From NCBI GenBank assembly GCA_903813345.2, contig CAIIXF020000001.1, positions 61,955,885 through 62,019,884 of the forward strand: a stretch of 64,000 nt of DNA, read 5' to 3'. Made by a program: the position numbers and the translations under genes. Below the pieces are notes generated by a model. The model made no database searches. It saw only the letters and a list, made by a program, of their open reading frames with translations, and was not told the DNA's origin. Positions 1 to 11,936 of this stretch are shown here, one piece after another. The stretch is from Owenia fusiformis (Eukaryota; Annelida; Polychaeta; Sabellida; Oweniidae). Positions within the stretch are counted from its first letter, which is position 1; each line of letters begins with the position of its first letter.

Positions 1-2373
1 TCGAAGCCGTTTAAGCCAGCAAACAGTGAGATAATTAAACTGTACGTAGGTGAAAGATATGCAAGGAATCCTATATAGTTTCAAGTTTTAAGTGTGTTTA
101 TTAATATAATATATTTAAGTCAATATTTTAATAACTGTACACAGTTGTCAGATTATATTCATATTTATATATAGAATAGGATTTTATTAGTACCGATGCC
201 CTGCTTTTAGGGCCAAACGTACATCCGATATACAAGTTTCAATAACAGTGACGTGTCGCAAAAAGGTGGCGCATTTGTTTTTTAAGGGTATCGCGTGAAT
301 GTAACTTTGATTCCCCGGATTATAAGATAATATTCTAATTAAAGTTATATATCATTTTAAAGCTGTTTCGATGAAGATTTTAGATCAACTACACTTCGTT
401 AACATTTTTTGCGCGTTCGTTTTTAAAAAAGAGTTTTTTACCAAAACATCTGGCAAATATCCCATGTTGACACGTTACATTTTGAATTATTTTTCGTCTT
501 TAAACGCTCATAACTCAAACAATATATGACTATTCTACTTATTTTTCGTCTTGATAAAGGTAGATGGAAGTTTTATTTAAAAGGATGAATTTTAGTAAGC
601 GTCCCATATTGTGACGTCATAGAGTCTGAAAAATAGAATCTGTTGACAGCGACCTTTTTTGCTCATTTTTTGGTACCTTCAACTTTTCAGGTGTACATTA
701 AACAAAAAATTCGAGATCAATTTTTAATAAATCATACATGATTATTTTGCTCCTAAACTGTAGTTTATTAATAAATAGTTGATTTTGTTCACAAAAGTAT
801 GTGTTTTCTGTTGTATGTGGAAAATTGGAGGACGAAAGGTTTTCAAAATTCATTAAAATAGGGCTAATTTACGCCATTCGCCTATTTTCAAGCACAGCAA
901 CACGTATATTTATTTCACCTAAAATATCAATTGATTCGTGTTTTATGATGCTCCTAGCCCATTAACAATATATATATGATATCAGAGTTATTCGTCTAAA
1001 ATGTTTTGAGATATAGAGGTAAATGTGGAGGACGAAAGGATTTTCATGTGTGTACATTTTTCTCAAAAACGTCACATTCTATCATGTTAAAAGCGAGGAT
1101 ATATTCTTCTTGTTTACTCATCGACACATGCCAACGAACGTTGTCATCTACAGATGCCATTTGTTATAATCGAACAACAAAAAAACATTTTGCTTTTCTA
1201 AATTGATAAGTTTCTTGGAATGCAACATAGTTTTTTAAACTTTTTTAAAGTCATTAACAATGTTTTCCTTAGTGATTCCATAATAAATAGTAACTGGGTC
1301 AATGTGTTATGTTCAACGTTATTTTCATGACATGAGTCGACAATTATGTAGGAAATTCCAATTCCAAATGTCAGCGTGTCAACTCGTGTTTTTCACAATA
1401 TTTAGCCTTTTATCATAATGAACCGCCAAAATATGTTTTTAAAGGATTGGTATCGATATGGTAAACCTTTTGAACACCGTTTCTCTTAAACCTATCATCA
1501 AAAAATTTAAAAATTTTACACATCGTCAATTCACTGATCATCTTTTGAATGGTAACAATATAATTTGAAAAAATATATATTTAGATTAAGATTTATTTAT
1601 TCCTCTACACCCATCTTTTATACCTCCACAAGGGAGAGCAAACATAGAAAGTTACATCATCTAATATACAAAAATTATAACTACAAAGGAATATATTTAC
1701 AAAAAACAGTGTCTGAGTTCACTGATAATATCATGATTATCGGCATGTAACTCACAGTGTAATTTTATGTAAATACAAGGATCAGGAGTTATTTGATTAC
1801 TTTAAAGTAATTTTCTAAATGATAGAGAGATGTAGCACATTAACTGATCGTAAATATCATCATTTATGAAAATATCTACTCTACCACCGAGTATAGTTTG
1901 TTCCAAAACACAGGTAGATTCAATTTGACTTTATATTCTTGTAGGGGACCCCAAGGCATGTAAAAAAAGTTTGTGAACCCTTGCAAAGCAGGCTCAAAAG
2001 TGCTGAGTCAGCAAATTTTATTATTTTTGAGTCGGAATTTGACCATATGCTTGAAACTATTTAATTCTCATTTCAGGATGTTGCAATTATAATGAAACAT
2101 TGTCAATATATCAATAAGGCATGTATGAAGAATTCCTGAAAGTTTGGGTCTTAACCAAAAGAAATTGGTCGAGATATGGTATAATTTGTCCCTAAAAGTA
2201 CATAATTTCTCTTCAAAATTTCTTAATAAGTCGATAGTTAATCAGTCGTTTAAAAAATAGTAAGGGCCTATGGTGTATAGAACCTGATTTAAAACATCAC
2301 TGATGATATTAGCAAATATTTCTTGAATAAGTTTTAATAAAAACTACACGTTCCTATTTTTCTGATTTTTCTC
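1..2373. other. AT-rich intergenic DNA, no gene seen
   Basis: No coding region could be supported on either strand. The only open frames are short and resemble no known protein. The sequence is AT-rich. A short motif around GGAGGACGAAAGG occurs at about 827 and again at about 1028, which hints at degraded repeat material. Confidence 0.6.
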
Positions 2374-2884
2374 TTTACCTTCCCCTAAAAATTCAAGAAA
2401 GGGGGCGTGGCACATAACACATCAGTTGTTGAACTTGTTGCTAGGGTCAAATAGAAAATGTGTATCATTATAGCAAAAAGTGTTATTCTAAACAAATCTT
2501 AACAGTATATGTGACATCATGATATGCTAAACATATTCATTATCTACCATTTTGTATTTTTACAGCTTATCATTGCCATACCCCATAAAACCGTTTAGGG
2601 TATGTGTGGTCAGCAATAGGAAATACATGTATGTGTACTTATAAAATTTTTCAAAAATGTATTTCAGATACCATTCTATCCTAATGTTGTTCTAGTTATG
2701 GTATGTTAAGAATGAATTATGATGATAATATGTTATATTACACTCCCCATCATAAGTTTTGTAACTGGAAGTCCCCCTTTGAATCACTTATTAAAGCTTG
2801 TCATGCTGTTTGGCAATTTTAAACAAGACATCAAGCTTTTGGAATAAAGCAATAAGGAACAAAATCAAGGTTCAAACATTGACA
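2374..2884 (+). repeat. Left arm of a large inverted repeat
   Basis: This stretch matches, in inverted orientation and with moderate divergence, the stretch at 9285-9767. Shared landmarks include TTTACCTTCCCCTAAAAATTC at the outer edge and the block CTTTGAATCACTTATTAAAG further in. A terminal-looking motif (CACTCCCCATCATAAGTTTT at 2741) lies inside the arm. The two arms enclose about 6.4 kb that includes a LINE. The arms could be terminal inverted repeats of a large element or two older copies of one repeat inserted head to head. No transposase was recognised between them. Confidence 0.75.
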
Positions 2885-3440
2885 GACCTTAATATGTAAT
2901 CATATGAAAACTTGCAGTTGCCAACCTTATGGAGGGGGTGTATAAATATTATATGTGTCATAAATTGTTTAGTTGTAGAAACCTGAGGCCAAAGGAAATA
3001 ATAGTGCTTTATATTCTCTCAAAGACAGTGATCAATTCCGTGACACTGGGTTTGTTGACATTACTTATATGATATGGTGCAGAATCCCAGTCGCCCCATC
3101 AAGTCCCACCATGCCATATCGAGTCCCACAATGTCCCAAGAGACCTTGTTAACTTTGCCCCATGGAGTCTCATCGAGTCCCTCCATATCCCACAAAGTCC
3201 CACGGAAATGATGTAATTTAGTTTAGAAGGTAATCACTGGTGATCCGCTCGATTACGCTGGTTACCAAAACGATCAAGGTCATTTAGATTTCACGTTAGC
3301 TGACACATCCAATGATCAAAAGTCCCGCGATGCCCAATGGAAAAAATGGATAGGTTCATTCTCAGTGGGACTTCGCCAAATGATACCCCATCGAATCTCA
3401 TGGGACTCAATGGGCACGGTGCCCATGTCAAGCTGCGCGC
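2885..3440. other. Repeat-derived DNA with a GTCCCA-rich stretch
   Basis: No gene is visible. At 2914-2942 lies an inverted copy of the CCCCTCCATAAGTTTGGCAAC-type motif. Between about 3085 and 3205 the hexamer GTCCCA recurs many times, often as AGTCCCAC or GAGTCCC. The complementary sense (TGGGACT) appears at about 3360-3415, so the stretch could fold on itself. This looks like a small inverted-repeat element. Confidence 0.4.
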
Positions 3441-4670
3441 CTACTTAGGCGCGCAGTTTGTTTTGATCACAAACTGCGTGCCTAAGAACATTGCATCATT
3501 TAAGTTGGAGTCTGTATTTTGAAACGTAATTTAAAGACATTTATCCTGCATTGTTTTCTTGTTCAATGCGTTCATTCTGTGGCGAATATACGAATCTTGC
3601 AAATACTAGCAAAAACTATGTGCAAATGAATCTAAGTTTTAAAACATAAGCAGATTAATTTATACGTAATTACGTATAGAATTTATACGTAAATCGATCT
3701 AGCACTTTAAACATAAATGACAAATACTTTAGACTCGTTTTATATTTAATTCCTTACACATTTATCATCTATAATTCAAAATATTTCGAGATAAAACAGA
3801 TAATCAGGAGATTAAAAAGAAATAAATCACAAACTGCGCGCCTATTTTAGCCAGAAATTACAAACTGTGCGTATACACTATTAAAACTACATATTATCAT
3901 TGGAATTTCTACAGAGGCACGTGTATGTGTTTTTCATGTTGCTTTGGAAATTTTGCTTTATCGTCAGATTTTATGAGATTTTCATATTGAAAGTCAAAAT
4001 CTATAATAGAAGTGACAATTAAGCTGGGAACGAAAAAAACTTTTATTTTCAGATCACCATCTTGGTGGATGGACTCTCATAGTGTTTCAATTACCCAAAT
4101 GCGAGTAGGTAGTTACCAGTTTCACCACCAGGTGGCTGATTCGGGTCAATTAACATGGCAGGTATATAAGAAAGTTCCCATAAACTTGAATATTATCAAT
4201 TTAAGTGGCTCAATTTTCATATAACCCTTATGCGTCTGATACTTATACTAATGAAAATATGTCCAGTAAAGCAAAATATTATCTGTCCACTAAAATAAAA
4301 GATATTTCATTTTTTGTGATTTTATAGCATTGGGTCTATGGGGAATCTCCCCGAGCTAGAAGTCACATTTTCAAAGAAAATTAATTTTTCAAAGTTGATA
4401 AACACTTTTTAAAACCACATTTCTAGATGTAATTTTACATGTAGATTTCAAATATGATATTACTTTGACTGAATTTTGAATTTTTAATGACGTAAATCAA
4501 GATTATTCCTACTCGCATCTGGGTTATTATGGGGTTCTACTATTAGACACATATGTGCCTTGTATGGCGCTTATGTTTTCTAATAATACAAAACAAGCTT
4601 GGATAGGCAAGCAGTTTGGAAATATTAGGCACACAGTTTGGGAAATACATGTGAATATAGGCGCGCAGTT
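3441..4670. repeat. Cluster of a GCGCGCAGTTTG motif in both orientations
   Basis: The motif AGGCGCGCAGTTTG and close variants occur at about 3448 and inverted at about 3470, giving a hairpin with a short loop. It recurs inverted at about 3832 and 3856, and in forward sense at about 4602, 4626 and 4655. The pattern suggests the ends or sub-repeats of a non-autonomous element into which the 4094-4523 MITE has inserted. No coding capacity was seen. Confidence 0.45.
4094..4523. mobile_element. MITE (copy 1) with CCCARATGCGAGTAG inverted ends
   Basis: A 430-bp element begins CCCAAATGCGAGTAG and ends with the inverse, CTACTCGCATCTGGG. It is flanked by TTA on both sides, which may be a 3-bp target duplication. 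A homologous copy lies at 55827-56226 with matching internal blocks, for example GTCTATGGGGAATCTCCCCG and the TGACGTAAATCAAGATTATT region. It has no coding capacity. A 3-bp TTA/TWA duplication with short inverted ends would fit PIF/Harbinger-type MITEs, but this is inference. Confidence 0.75.
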
Positions 4671-5277
4671 TGACAAGAAAAATGTTTAAATCACGTTTAT
4701 GGCGTATTATCGTTTTGAACACAAACTTTGGTGATTTAATCAGATGGAGTGATCCTATATATTCTAGCATACACCATGCCGTATTGATGTATGTTAGGCT
4801 TTAGCGAAGTAACTTCCTTTGTTTACATTCATCAAATCTTTAAAAAGGAAAAGTTGTCGTGATTATTTGGACCGATTTCACTTGTCTGCTACGGATATTT
4901 TAGTTTTACACAAACTGAGCGGGCCAGTGCCATTCATAATATCTTCAAATAAACTTTTTCTCCTGCATTCAATTCATGACCACGTGTTACTCTAGAATCC
5001 ATAGGATCTTCGGGGATGAGCCATTCCATGGTCACTTGGTCTTAGATTGAATGTCTTTAACTGGTGAATAGGTTTATTATGAAGGGGTTTCCATGTGGTC
5101 TTGGAAAAACATATTCCAAAAGTCAATGGGAGTGACAAAACGTAAGTAAGCTTAATAACTGAGTGTGGATTGGTTGATCCCAAGATATTATCAGTCAGTA
5201 GCTTATTACGTACTATAACAGTTAGCAGGGAACAAAAACTGGAACTTACTGTTACGCGGTAATCACGATACAAAAAT

Positions 5278-5835
5278 ATGTCATATTCCGCAGTGAATAT
5301 GGCATATTCACTTGTGGTGTATGACAGATTCACCTGCGGTATATGGCATACACACTAACCAATGAGAATGTGATATTGAAGTACGCAATTGTCAATTGCT
5401 TATTAGATTGAACGAGCAAGTTAAACATTATAAATTATTATTATGATTACTGAATCAACAGCACTGTGTATCAAATATATTAACTTAGCAGAAGTATCAG
5501 TCACCAATCTTGTGCAATAAACTTAATTAATCCTGGATTGATACATTAGTACTACACGCACTAACTATATTGGTAATCCAGTGTAGTTTTACATTTAGAG
5601 TCGATTCTCGCAACCAATCAAATCAAGGCTTTCTGTATCACGTTTTCACCAGTGGTATATGTCATATTCACCTGCGGTATATGGCACATTCCGCAAGTGA
5701 GTATGACATATTCCGCAGGTGAGTATGGGGTATTCACTGAAATCGATGTATCGCATATTCACTGCAAAATATCGCATACTCACCTGCAGAATATGCCATA
5801 CACCGCAGGTGAGTATGGCATATTCACCCGTATCA
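5278..5835. repeat. Cluster of direct and inverted CACCTGCGGTATATGGCATA repeats
   Basis: Units of about 22-25 bp resembling ATATTCACCTGCGGTATATG occur in both orientations, separated by a few bases, at 5278-5352 and again densely at 5647-5835. Because sense and antisense units alternate, both strands show open frames of similar composition (residues such as GEYGIFT and CGIWHIPQ); I regard these as artefacts. The single-stranded sequence could form several hairpins. Confidence 0.6.
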
Positions 5836-6592
5836 CAAATACTGCGCAACCATGAATGTATGCCATATACCACGTAACACTTACTGTCGATCATGCTGCT
5901 CCAGGAATAATGAGTCATCTGTACAAAGCATAATCAAGGTGGTAGAAGCAAATGAGAACCCATTTAGATTGAAAGCCATCTTGATTCTCAAGGTTTCAAT
6001 TGCTCCAACTGTATAATAACATGGAAGTCGAAGATGATAATAAGCTCCATTAAATACTTACTATGGAGGTGATGACTTATGACATCAGAAAGAGTTTATC
6101 ATAAATATCAAGAATACTTGACTGGTTGAAAGAGATGCTAAAAGATAAAGTGAAAGTGAAATTGATTCTAATATTGAGATTTTAAAAATATATTTCTCTG
6201 TTTTGGTGCATACATACAAAGGAGGTTACTTTGCTGGGGCTTCTTAACTCTTCTATCTACAGCCAGTGATACAATTGTTTCCTGTACAAAGTACAATCAT
6301 TTCCCTTGATACTATGTGAAGTATCGGGTGCTAGACTAGCAGTGAAACATTATCTCCAATTCCTTAGAGACAATAGGGGCGTAGCCAGCTTTGGTTCAGT
6401 GGGGGTTTGATCGCCAAAATTTTTCGGTTTTCAGTCAGGGGGATGCGACTGTGGCATAAAAAGCGAAAATTAAGATCTATCTTGAATTTTACAAATCTTG
6501 ATTCAACTTCCTTCAAAATAGGGCTAGAAGCTTAAAATAAAAAGCATTTTAAAACTCTTCTTCTATCTCATGGTTATATTTTTATTGGTTAT

Positions 6593-6606
6593 GGGGGGGG
6601 GGGGGG
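6593..6606 (+). repeat. G14 homopolymer
   Basis: A run of 14 consecutive G bases lies in otherwise AT-rich sequence, about 350 bases upstream of the LINE coding region. Such a run is prone to length variation and sequencing error. Confidence 0.9.
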
Positions 6607-6861
6607 TGCTATCCCATTGCACCCCCTGGGTAAGCCTATACTTTGACATAAACAAAACATACACATCTTGTTATGTTCTACAGACTACAACTCAACAATT
6701 TATGACATATATACAATACGAAGTGTGCAAACTGCAACCAGGCTCTGAGAAACTCTGGCTCTTAATCATTTGGTGTTACAATTTGTTATTATATAGCTAA
6801 TTATTTGCAGCAACAATAGGAGTCTTGTTGCAGTTTACATGGACCCTATACTATAAAGCAT

Positions 6862-6895
6862 GTACACCCCCTCCATAAGTTTGGCAACTGGAAGT
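6862..6895 (+). repeat. Element-end motif CCCCCTCCATAAGTTTGGCA
   Basis: One of five occurrences of a conserved terminus-like motif in the first 15 kb. The others are at 2741 (+), 2914-2942 (-), 9388-9416 (-) and 15096-15123 (-). Here it is followed by about 40 bp that also match, inverted, the sequence next to the 2914-2942 copy (GTCTGTCAATGTTT). The LINE coding sequence starts directly after this block. Confidence 0.55.
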
Positions 6896-6938
6896 TATTA
6901 TATGATAGCATATCAAAGTCTGTCAATGTTTAAACCAT

Positions 6939-9086
6939 TACCATTCCAAAATATGTGACAACCTTGAGGCAGAAAATAATGGAAACAACAAATACTGGGC
7001 AATCATTCAAAAACTTTTAAATAGAAAATACTATACTGGATTTCCCTCTTTGATTTTTGGGAATCTACTTGCAACTACAAGCCTTGAAAAGGCAAATTTG
7101 TTTCTATCTTTTTTTACATCAAAATATCACACTGACCACAATTTTGACCATTCACTCCCACAATTTAATAAAAGAACCCATATCAAAATGGATAACTTAA
7201 GCACATCATCAGAAGACCTTGACCTTATTATTAAATCACTAAAAAAGAATAAAGCAGCTGGCTTAGATAATGTAACCAATGATATGATCAAATTAGCTTC
7301 CCCATCACTATCAGTTAAGCTTTCTGACCTCTTTAATCTTATCTTCAAGACTGGAGAATTTCCAACTATATGGAAGGAAGGCAACACCATCCCCATCTTC
7401 AAAAAAACCGACAGATCAGCTATTGAAAATTATAGACCTATAACTTTACTTCAAGGATTTTCAAAAATCCTGGAGACAGTTGTCCACTCTCAAATTACCG
7501 AGCATATTTTTAGAAACAAACTACTCTTTGCAAAACAATCCGGATTCTTAGCTGGTCATAATACTGAACTCCAAATTACGGCTATCATTGACTTTATTTT
7601 GAATGAATTCGAAAAAGGGAAATGTGTAAATGCCTGTTTCCTTGATATCAGTTCTGCGTTTGATTCTGTTCCGCACTCTCTACTTCTCCATAAACTAGAA
7701 TCTTACGGAATTTCTGGTATGACCCTAACACTTCTTAAATCCTACCTCTCAGAAAGAAAAATCTGTGTAACAGTTGATGATGTAAAATCGAACTTTTCAA
7801 ATATCGGATACATTAACACAGGAGTACCTCAGGGATCTGTCCTTGGGCCACTCCTATTTCTCATCTACATAAACGATCTTCCTGACAACCTCAGATCAGA
7901 ATGTTATATTTATGCGGACGACACGTCAGCCTATGCCTCTTTCAATATCGATGATAACCAAACCTTTGACCTGCAACATGATCTGAACATAATTGAACAG
8001 TGGTCTATTAAATGGCATTTACAATTTAAAGCATCAAAAAGTGCTCACATGATATTCCAACCCAAGAATATTAATAATTTTGACATTATGCCCTTATTCT
8101 TTGAAGGTGTTGAAATCCCATACAAAACTTCCCATAAACACCTGGGATTCACTTTTGACCACCGCTTAAAATTTGATGTACATATAAGTGAACTTGCCAG
8201 CAAGGTGCAAAAACAACTCAATCCACTGAAATCACTATCTTATAAATTAAAATCTAGGCACCTTGAACTTATATATAACTCCTTTATTTTACCACACCTG
8301 GACCATTGTAGTTCAATCTATGGCTCAAGCACAGCTCAAAATTTGATAAAACTAGACAGATTACACTATAGAGCAGCACTCAGCTGCTCTGGGGCATTAC
8401 ATGGATCAAGTACTCTTAAAACTCTTGATTGCCTAAAGTGGAAACCACTTGAGTCCAGAAGGAGAGACAAAAATCTCATTATTATGTTTAAAATTTGTAG
8501 AAATATGGCACCCGATTATATTGTTGAATGTTTTGACCATTATAAATCTGAGCAAAGAAGGGTTCTCAGAACCCATAGACCTTTCCAAATACCGGTTAAA
8601 TCAAGTGCACGACTAATTAATGGACCAGTGCTAAGATTGATCTCTGAATGGAATAAGTTATCACTAGAAGAGAGGTCTACTCCCACCATCTCTTTGTTCA
8701 AAAGTAAAATCAAAAAGAAATCTTCAAAGTTTAATGACTTCAATACAACTTCTAAACTCAATCTTTCTCGAAAACAAGAAATTACCTTAAACAGAATTAG
8801 ATGCGGACTCTATTTTGAGTCACAAAAGTTTGCTCATAATTTTCCCAACACAACTAATCTATGTGTCTGTGGTAAGAGTGCAACCCCTAAACACCTGATT
8901 CTGCAATGTAAGCGCCATTCAACACAAAGGAAAAACCTTGAAGAAACCCTTGAGCAGCAAAACCTTGAGACCCATCTCAGTGGACAAGACAAAATTGAAT
9001 TTTTAATTTTCAAAAATTCATTCTCAATTCAACAAGACTCTCAACTAAAAGGAAGGTTCGTTGATTTTATTCTTAGCTTAACCTAA
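6939..9086 (+). CDS. LINE (non-LTR retrotransposon) reverse transcriptase, 5'-truncated
   Basis: This encodes the reverse-transcriptase half of a LINE ORF2. The first ATG is at 7050 (678 residues), but the same frame continues upstream to about 6939 with LINE-like linker sequence (NNKYWAIIQKLLNR), so the annotated ATG is not the natural start. Visible in order are the RT fingers (LKKNKAAGLDN, NYRPITLL), the palm block with FLDISSAFD, GVPQGSVLGPLLFLIYINDL, the catalytic YADD, and then a thumb and C-terminal domain with a CxC...H...C knuckle (CVCGKSATPKHLILQC). All core RT motifs are present without a stop. The N-terminal endonuclease expected of this class is missing, and the sequence abuts an element-end motif at 6862-6895, as in a 5'-truncated insertion. 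Features resemble the CR1/Jockey group; the exact clade is not resolved. Confidence 0.9.
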   Translation, partial: YHSKICDNLEAENNGNNKYWAIIQKLLNRKYYTGFPSLIFGNLLATTSLEKANLFLSFFTSKYHTDHNFDHSLPQFNKRTHIKMDNLSTSSEDLDLIIKSLKKNKAAGLDNVTNDMIKLASPSLSVKLSDLFNLIFKTGEFPTIWKEGNTIPIFKKTDRSAIENYRPITLLQGFSKILETVVHSQITEHIFRNKLLFAKQSGFLAGHNTELQITAIIDFILNEFEKGKCVNACFLDISSAFDSVPHSLLLHKLESYGISGMTLTLLKSYLSERKICVTVDDVKSNFSNIGYINTGVPQGSVLGPLLFLIYINDLPDNLRSECYIYADDTSAYASFNIDDNQTFDLQHDLNIIEQWSIKWHLQFKASKSAHMIFQPKNINNFDIMPLFFEGVEIPYKTSHKHLGFTFDHRLKFDVHISELASKVQKQLNPLKSLSYKLKSRHLELIYNSFILPHLDHCSSIYGSSTAQNLIKLDRLHYRAALSCSGALHGSSTLKTLDCLKWKPLESRRRDKNLIIMFKICRNMAPDYIVECFDHYKSEQRRVLRTHRPFQIPVKSSARLINGPVLRLISEWNKLSLEERSTPTISLFKSKIKKKSSKFNDFNTTSKLNLSRKQEITLNRIRCGLYFESQKFAHNFPNTTNLCVCGKSATPKHLILQCKRHSTQRKNLEETLEQQNLETHLSGQDKIEFLIFKNSFSIQQDSQLKGRFVDFILSLT

Positions 9087-9284
9087 CCTATTTTATTTTG
9101 ATTTACTTTTCACCATTAGGTGTAGGCTGATAGTTAGCACATTTATATGTATAACTCACTCAATTAATTAAATCAATTTAATTTATATTCATTTCAAAAC
9201 GCTAGCCTGTAATGCACATTGCGCTAGGCAGCGACCTGTGTAACTCTTTTGACTGCAATATGATTGAAATAAATGTATAATGAA

Positions 9285-9767
9285 CCGAATGTTTAAACCT
9301 TGATTATGTTCCTTATTACCATATTTCAGATATTTCGATTTCATATGCCAAAAATAAACAGGCTTTAATAAGTGATTCAAAGGGGTTTGAGTTGCCAAAC
9401 TTATGATGGGAAGTGCTATCATTCATAAACATAAACTATAAATACATGAACAACATTAGGAAAGAATGGCACCCGAAATACAGTTTTGAAAAATGTTATG
9501 AGTACACATACATGTATTTCCAATTGCTGACCACAAATACCCTAAATGGTTTTATGGTTTATGGCAATGATAAGCTTTAAAAAATGTAAAATGATAAATA
9601 ATGAATATGTTTAGCATATTATGATGTCACATATAGTGTTAAGATTTATTTAGAATAACACTTTTTGCTTTAATGAAACATATTTTCTATTTGACCCTAG
9701 CAAAAAGTTCAACAACTGAAGTGTAAGGTGCAACGCCCCCTTTCTTGAATTTTTAGGGGAAGGTAAA
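9285..9767 (-). repeat. Right arm of the large inverted repeat
   Basis: This is the inverted counterpart of 2374-2884. It includes the inverse of the CACTTCCCATCATAAGTTTG motif at 9388-9416. Its outer edge ends exactly where the 9768-10257 MITE begins, so the original arm may have been cut or displaced by that insertion. Confidence 0.75.
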
Positions 9768-10257
9768 CACCCCAGTCACATTTGTCGTACGGAGGGCGTG
9801 CGTCGACCGCAGATCAATTAAATCAGTGTATTTCTGCGGCGAGCGTAGGAAAACTACGCTCGCCTTGCGGCCTCCGTACGGCGTATCAAGTTTTTTACAG
9901 GCCGCAGGGTCGCCGTAGAAATTATAACTCGGAGTTATAATATTTGTTCATTTCTGAAGTCCCCGTAGAAATCAACTGGCTCAACAAGATTGAATCATTA
10001 TTTGTCAATGTTTCACGAACACTTTTTATTTGATATTACATCCTAGCACTATGACTAACATTTATAAATTGTCCTGATGTAAATAAAATGAAAAAAGTAT
10101 TATTTATCAACAGAAATTTAAAATTCACCGTGCGGCTGCCGTGGGAAATGTGACTGCAAAAGTATGAGAGCGCAGAAATTCTACGGCGAGCGGAGAAAAG
10201 CTACTGGCCGTAGAAATGATAGACCGCACGGCGGCCGTGGGAAATGTGACTGGAGTG
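9768..10257. mobile_element. GC-rich MITE with CACYCCAGTCACATTT ends
   Basis: A roughly 490-bp element starts ACACCCCAGTCACATTT and ends with the inverse, AAATGTGACTGGAGTGT. The ends are much richer in GC than the surroundings, with GCCGTACGGAGG-like and CGGCGAGCGTAG blocks. A second internal inverse copy of the end (GAAATGTGACTGC at about 10145) suggests a nested or duplicated terminus. No coding capacity was seen, although a spurious 80-codon frame crosses it. Confidence 0.65.
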
Positions 10258-11679
10258 TAAGAGCTATACTCTACGAATACAGTACGTTGAGCAATTTTTG
10301 TAACTCATTTGGGGTAGTCACAGTGGTGTCATCAGCGACAAGTAGTGTAGGGATGCGCATGTCGCCCATTAGAGCTCCAAGATTTTATTTAAAAGTTCTA
10401 ATATAAGGTCGTTAATATAAACTAAAAACCAGATCGCACTGCTTACTCGACCTTGTCCTACTCCTTGAAAAATCTGAAATTCTTTTGATAGCTCTATATT
10501 GTTTTACAAAACACATCAGATACTTCTTTTGTTTTTGGTATCATTCCTTCGGAATAAAATTAAACATCTATCCGAACCTAATTGAAACAAAACGACATAA
10601 ACACAACGTGTTTGGGTCTCTCAATATTGTAATTATACAAAGAAAAGTTTGGTTGATTTTAAAAAAGTATCTTGTTAATGAAACAAAAGGTTTATCTTAA
10701 TTTTGGAGGGTTTTGTTTTTATTTTTTGAATTTTTGAATAACTATAATATTGAGAGGTCTGAGAAAATGTTGTTTATGCTATTTTGTCCCAACACGGTTC
10801 GGAAAGATATTTTATTTCATTCTCAAGAATTGGCAGAAAGGAGCAAAAAACTGTTGCACCAAGAAAAATGTTAACAAAACCATACATAAAAAATATACAT
10901 AAATAAGTTTTGCATTAAATTGTTGTCAATCAGTCAACATTTCATAAAGGCCCATGTTTTTTAGAGACTGTTTTCAATAATTGGTTTAAGAGAAAAACAT
11001 TTTTGAATTCAGTTCAGCATATCCATACCTGTCCTTCAGAGATGTATGCTATAAACTCAAACAATAATTCAAAATACCCGCTATTGTTTTAATTGCACAA
11101 GACGAAATTTCAATACCCAGGGGGCAATTTGGTAATAGCCTACTTTGAAGGAGGATTCTTGAAAAATCGTTCGAATTTTCACAAGAGGTTTCATAAATTT
11201 TCATTGCTTTGTTCGAGCCTTATCTAAAATCATACTCAAATCCGATACCATGATTATAAATTAAAATGAAACATTAGACTCACCAGGTTAGATGATTAAC
11301 CATTTCGAGCATTGATGATTTGAGTTAAACAAATGTTAGTCGGCATATATTCGACAGTTAATTTACACACATCATGATGTATGCAACACCGACCTAAATA
11401 TCAATTCGTGATAAAAGCATCATATTTGGCTTTCGAAAATTAAGTTGGAAGTTTTGAAAAAAATCAGGATTTCTCCCGGTTTAAATCGGGAGTTGGCAGG
11501 TGAGCTATACCATTATTTTGTACAATTGTTGTTGATTCTTCTGACCATAATATCACGTTCTAATCAGAGGGGCAACTTTTGCCATTTATCGACAGAGGAT
11601 CCCGACGGAATTATTTTGAATCGTGGATCTCAAAACTGTCTCGTAAATGACACTTGCATTTGAGGAGATAATAATCCTC
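10258..11679. other. Non-coding stretch
   Basis: Nothing recognisable was found on either strand. Open frames here are short, low in complexity and without similarity that I can name. Confidence 0.55.
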
Positions 11680-11936
11680 ATCTTATATATATATATATAT
11701 CTCTTTATTTCCCATTTAGCATGGAGTACAAAAATTTAAACATTTAACACAACAGTGAAAATTAACCAAAAACAACGACATAAAAACACATCTAAAAATT
11801 TAAGACAATAACAAAAAACACACAAAACAACAAGAACAATCCACATCTAAAATGTCAATGACAAGTAATAAAGTATCTATTAAAAAATCACAAACAGTGG
11901 TGGAAAGTCACATTTCTAAAAAATATTTGCATCACT
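11680..11936 (-). other. LINE 3' region with (TA)n tail
   Basis: This A-rich non-coding tract lies downstream of the minus-strand LINE coding region and ends in a TA dinucleotide run at about 11683-11700. It is plausibly the LINE 3' UTR and its simple-repeat tail. Confidence 0.5.

Noticed and set aside
5646-5918. Overlapping open frames on both strands with CGIWHI / GEYGIF repeats
   Set aside because: The two frames mirror each other because the DNA consists of inverted 22-mers. No family resemblance.
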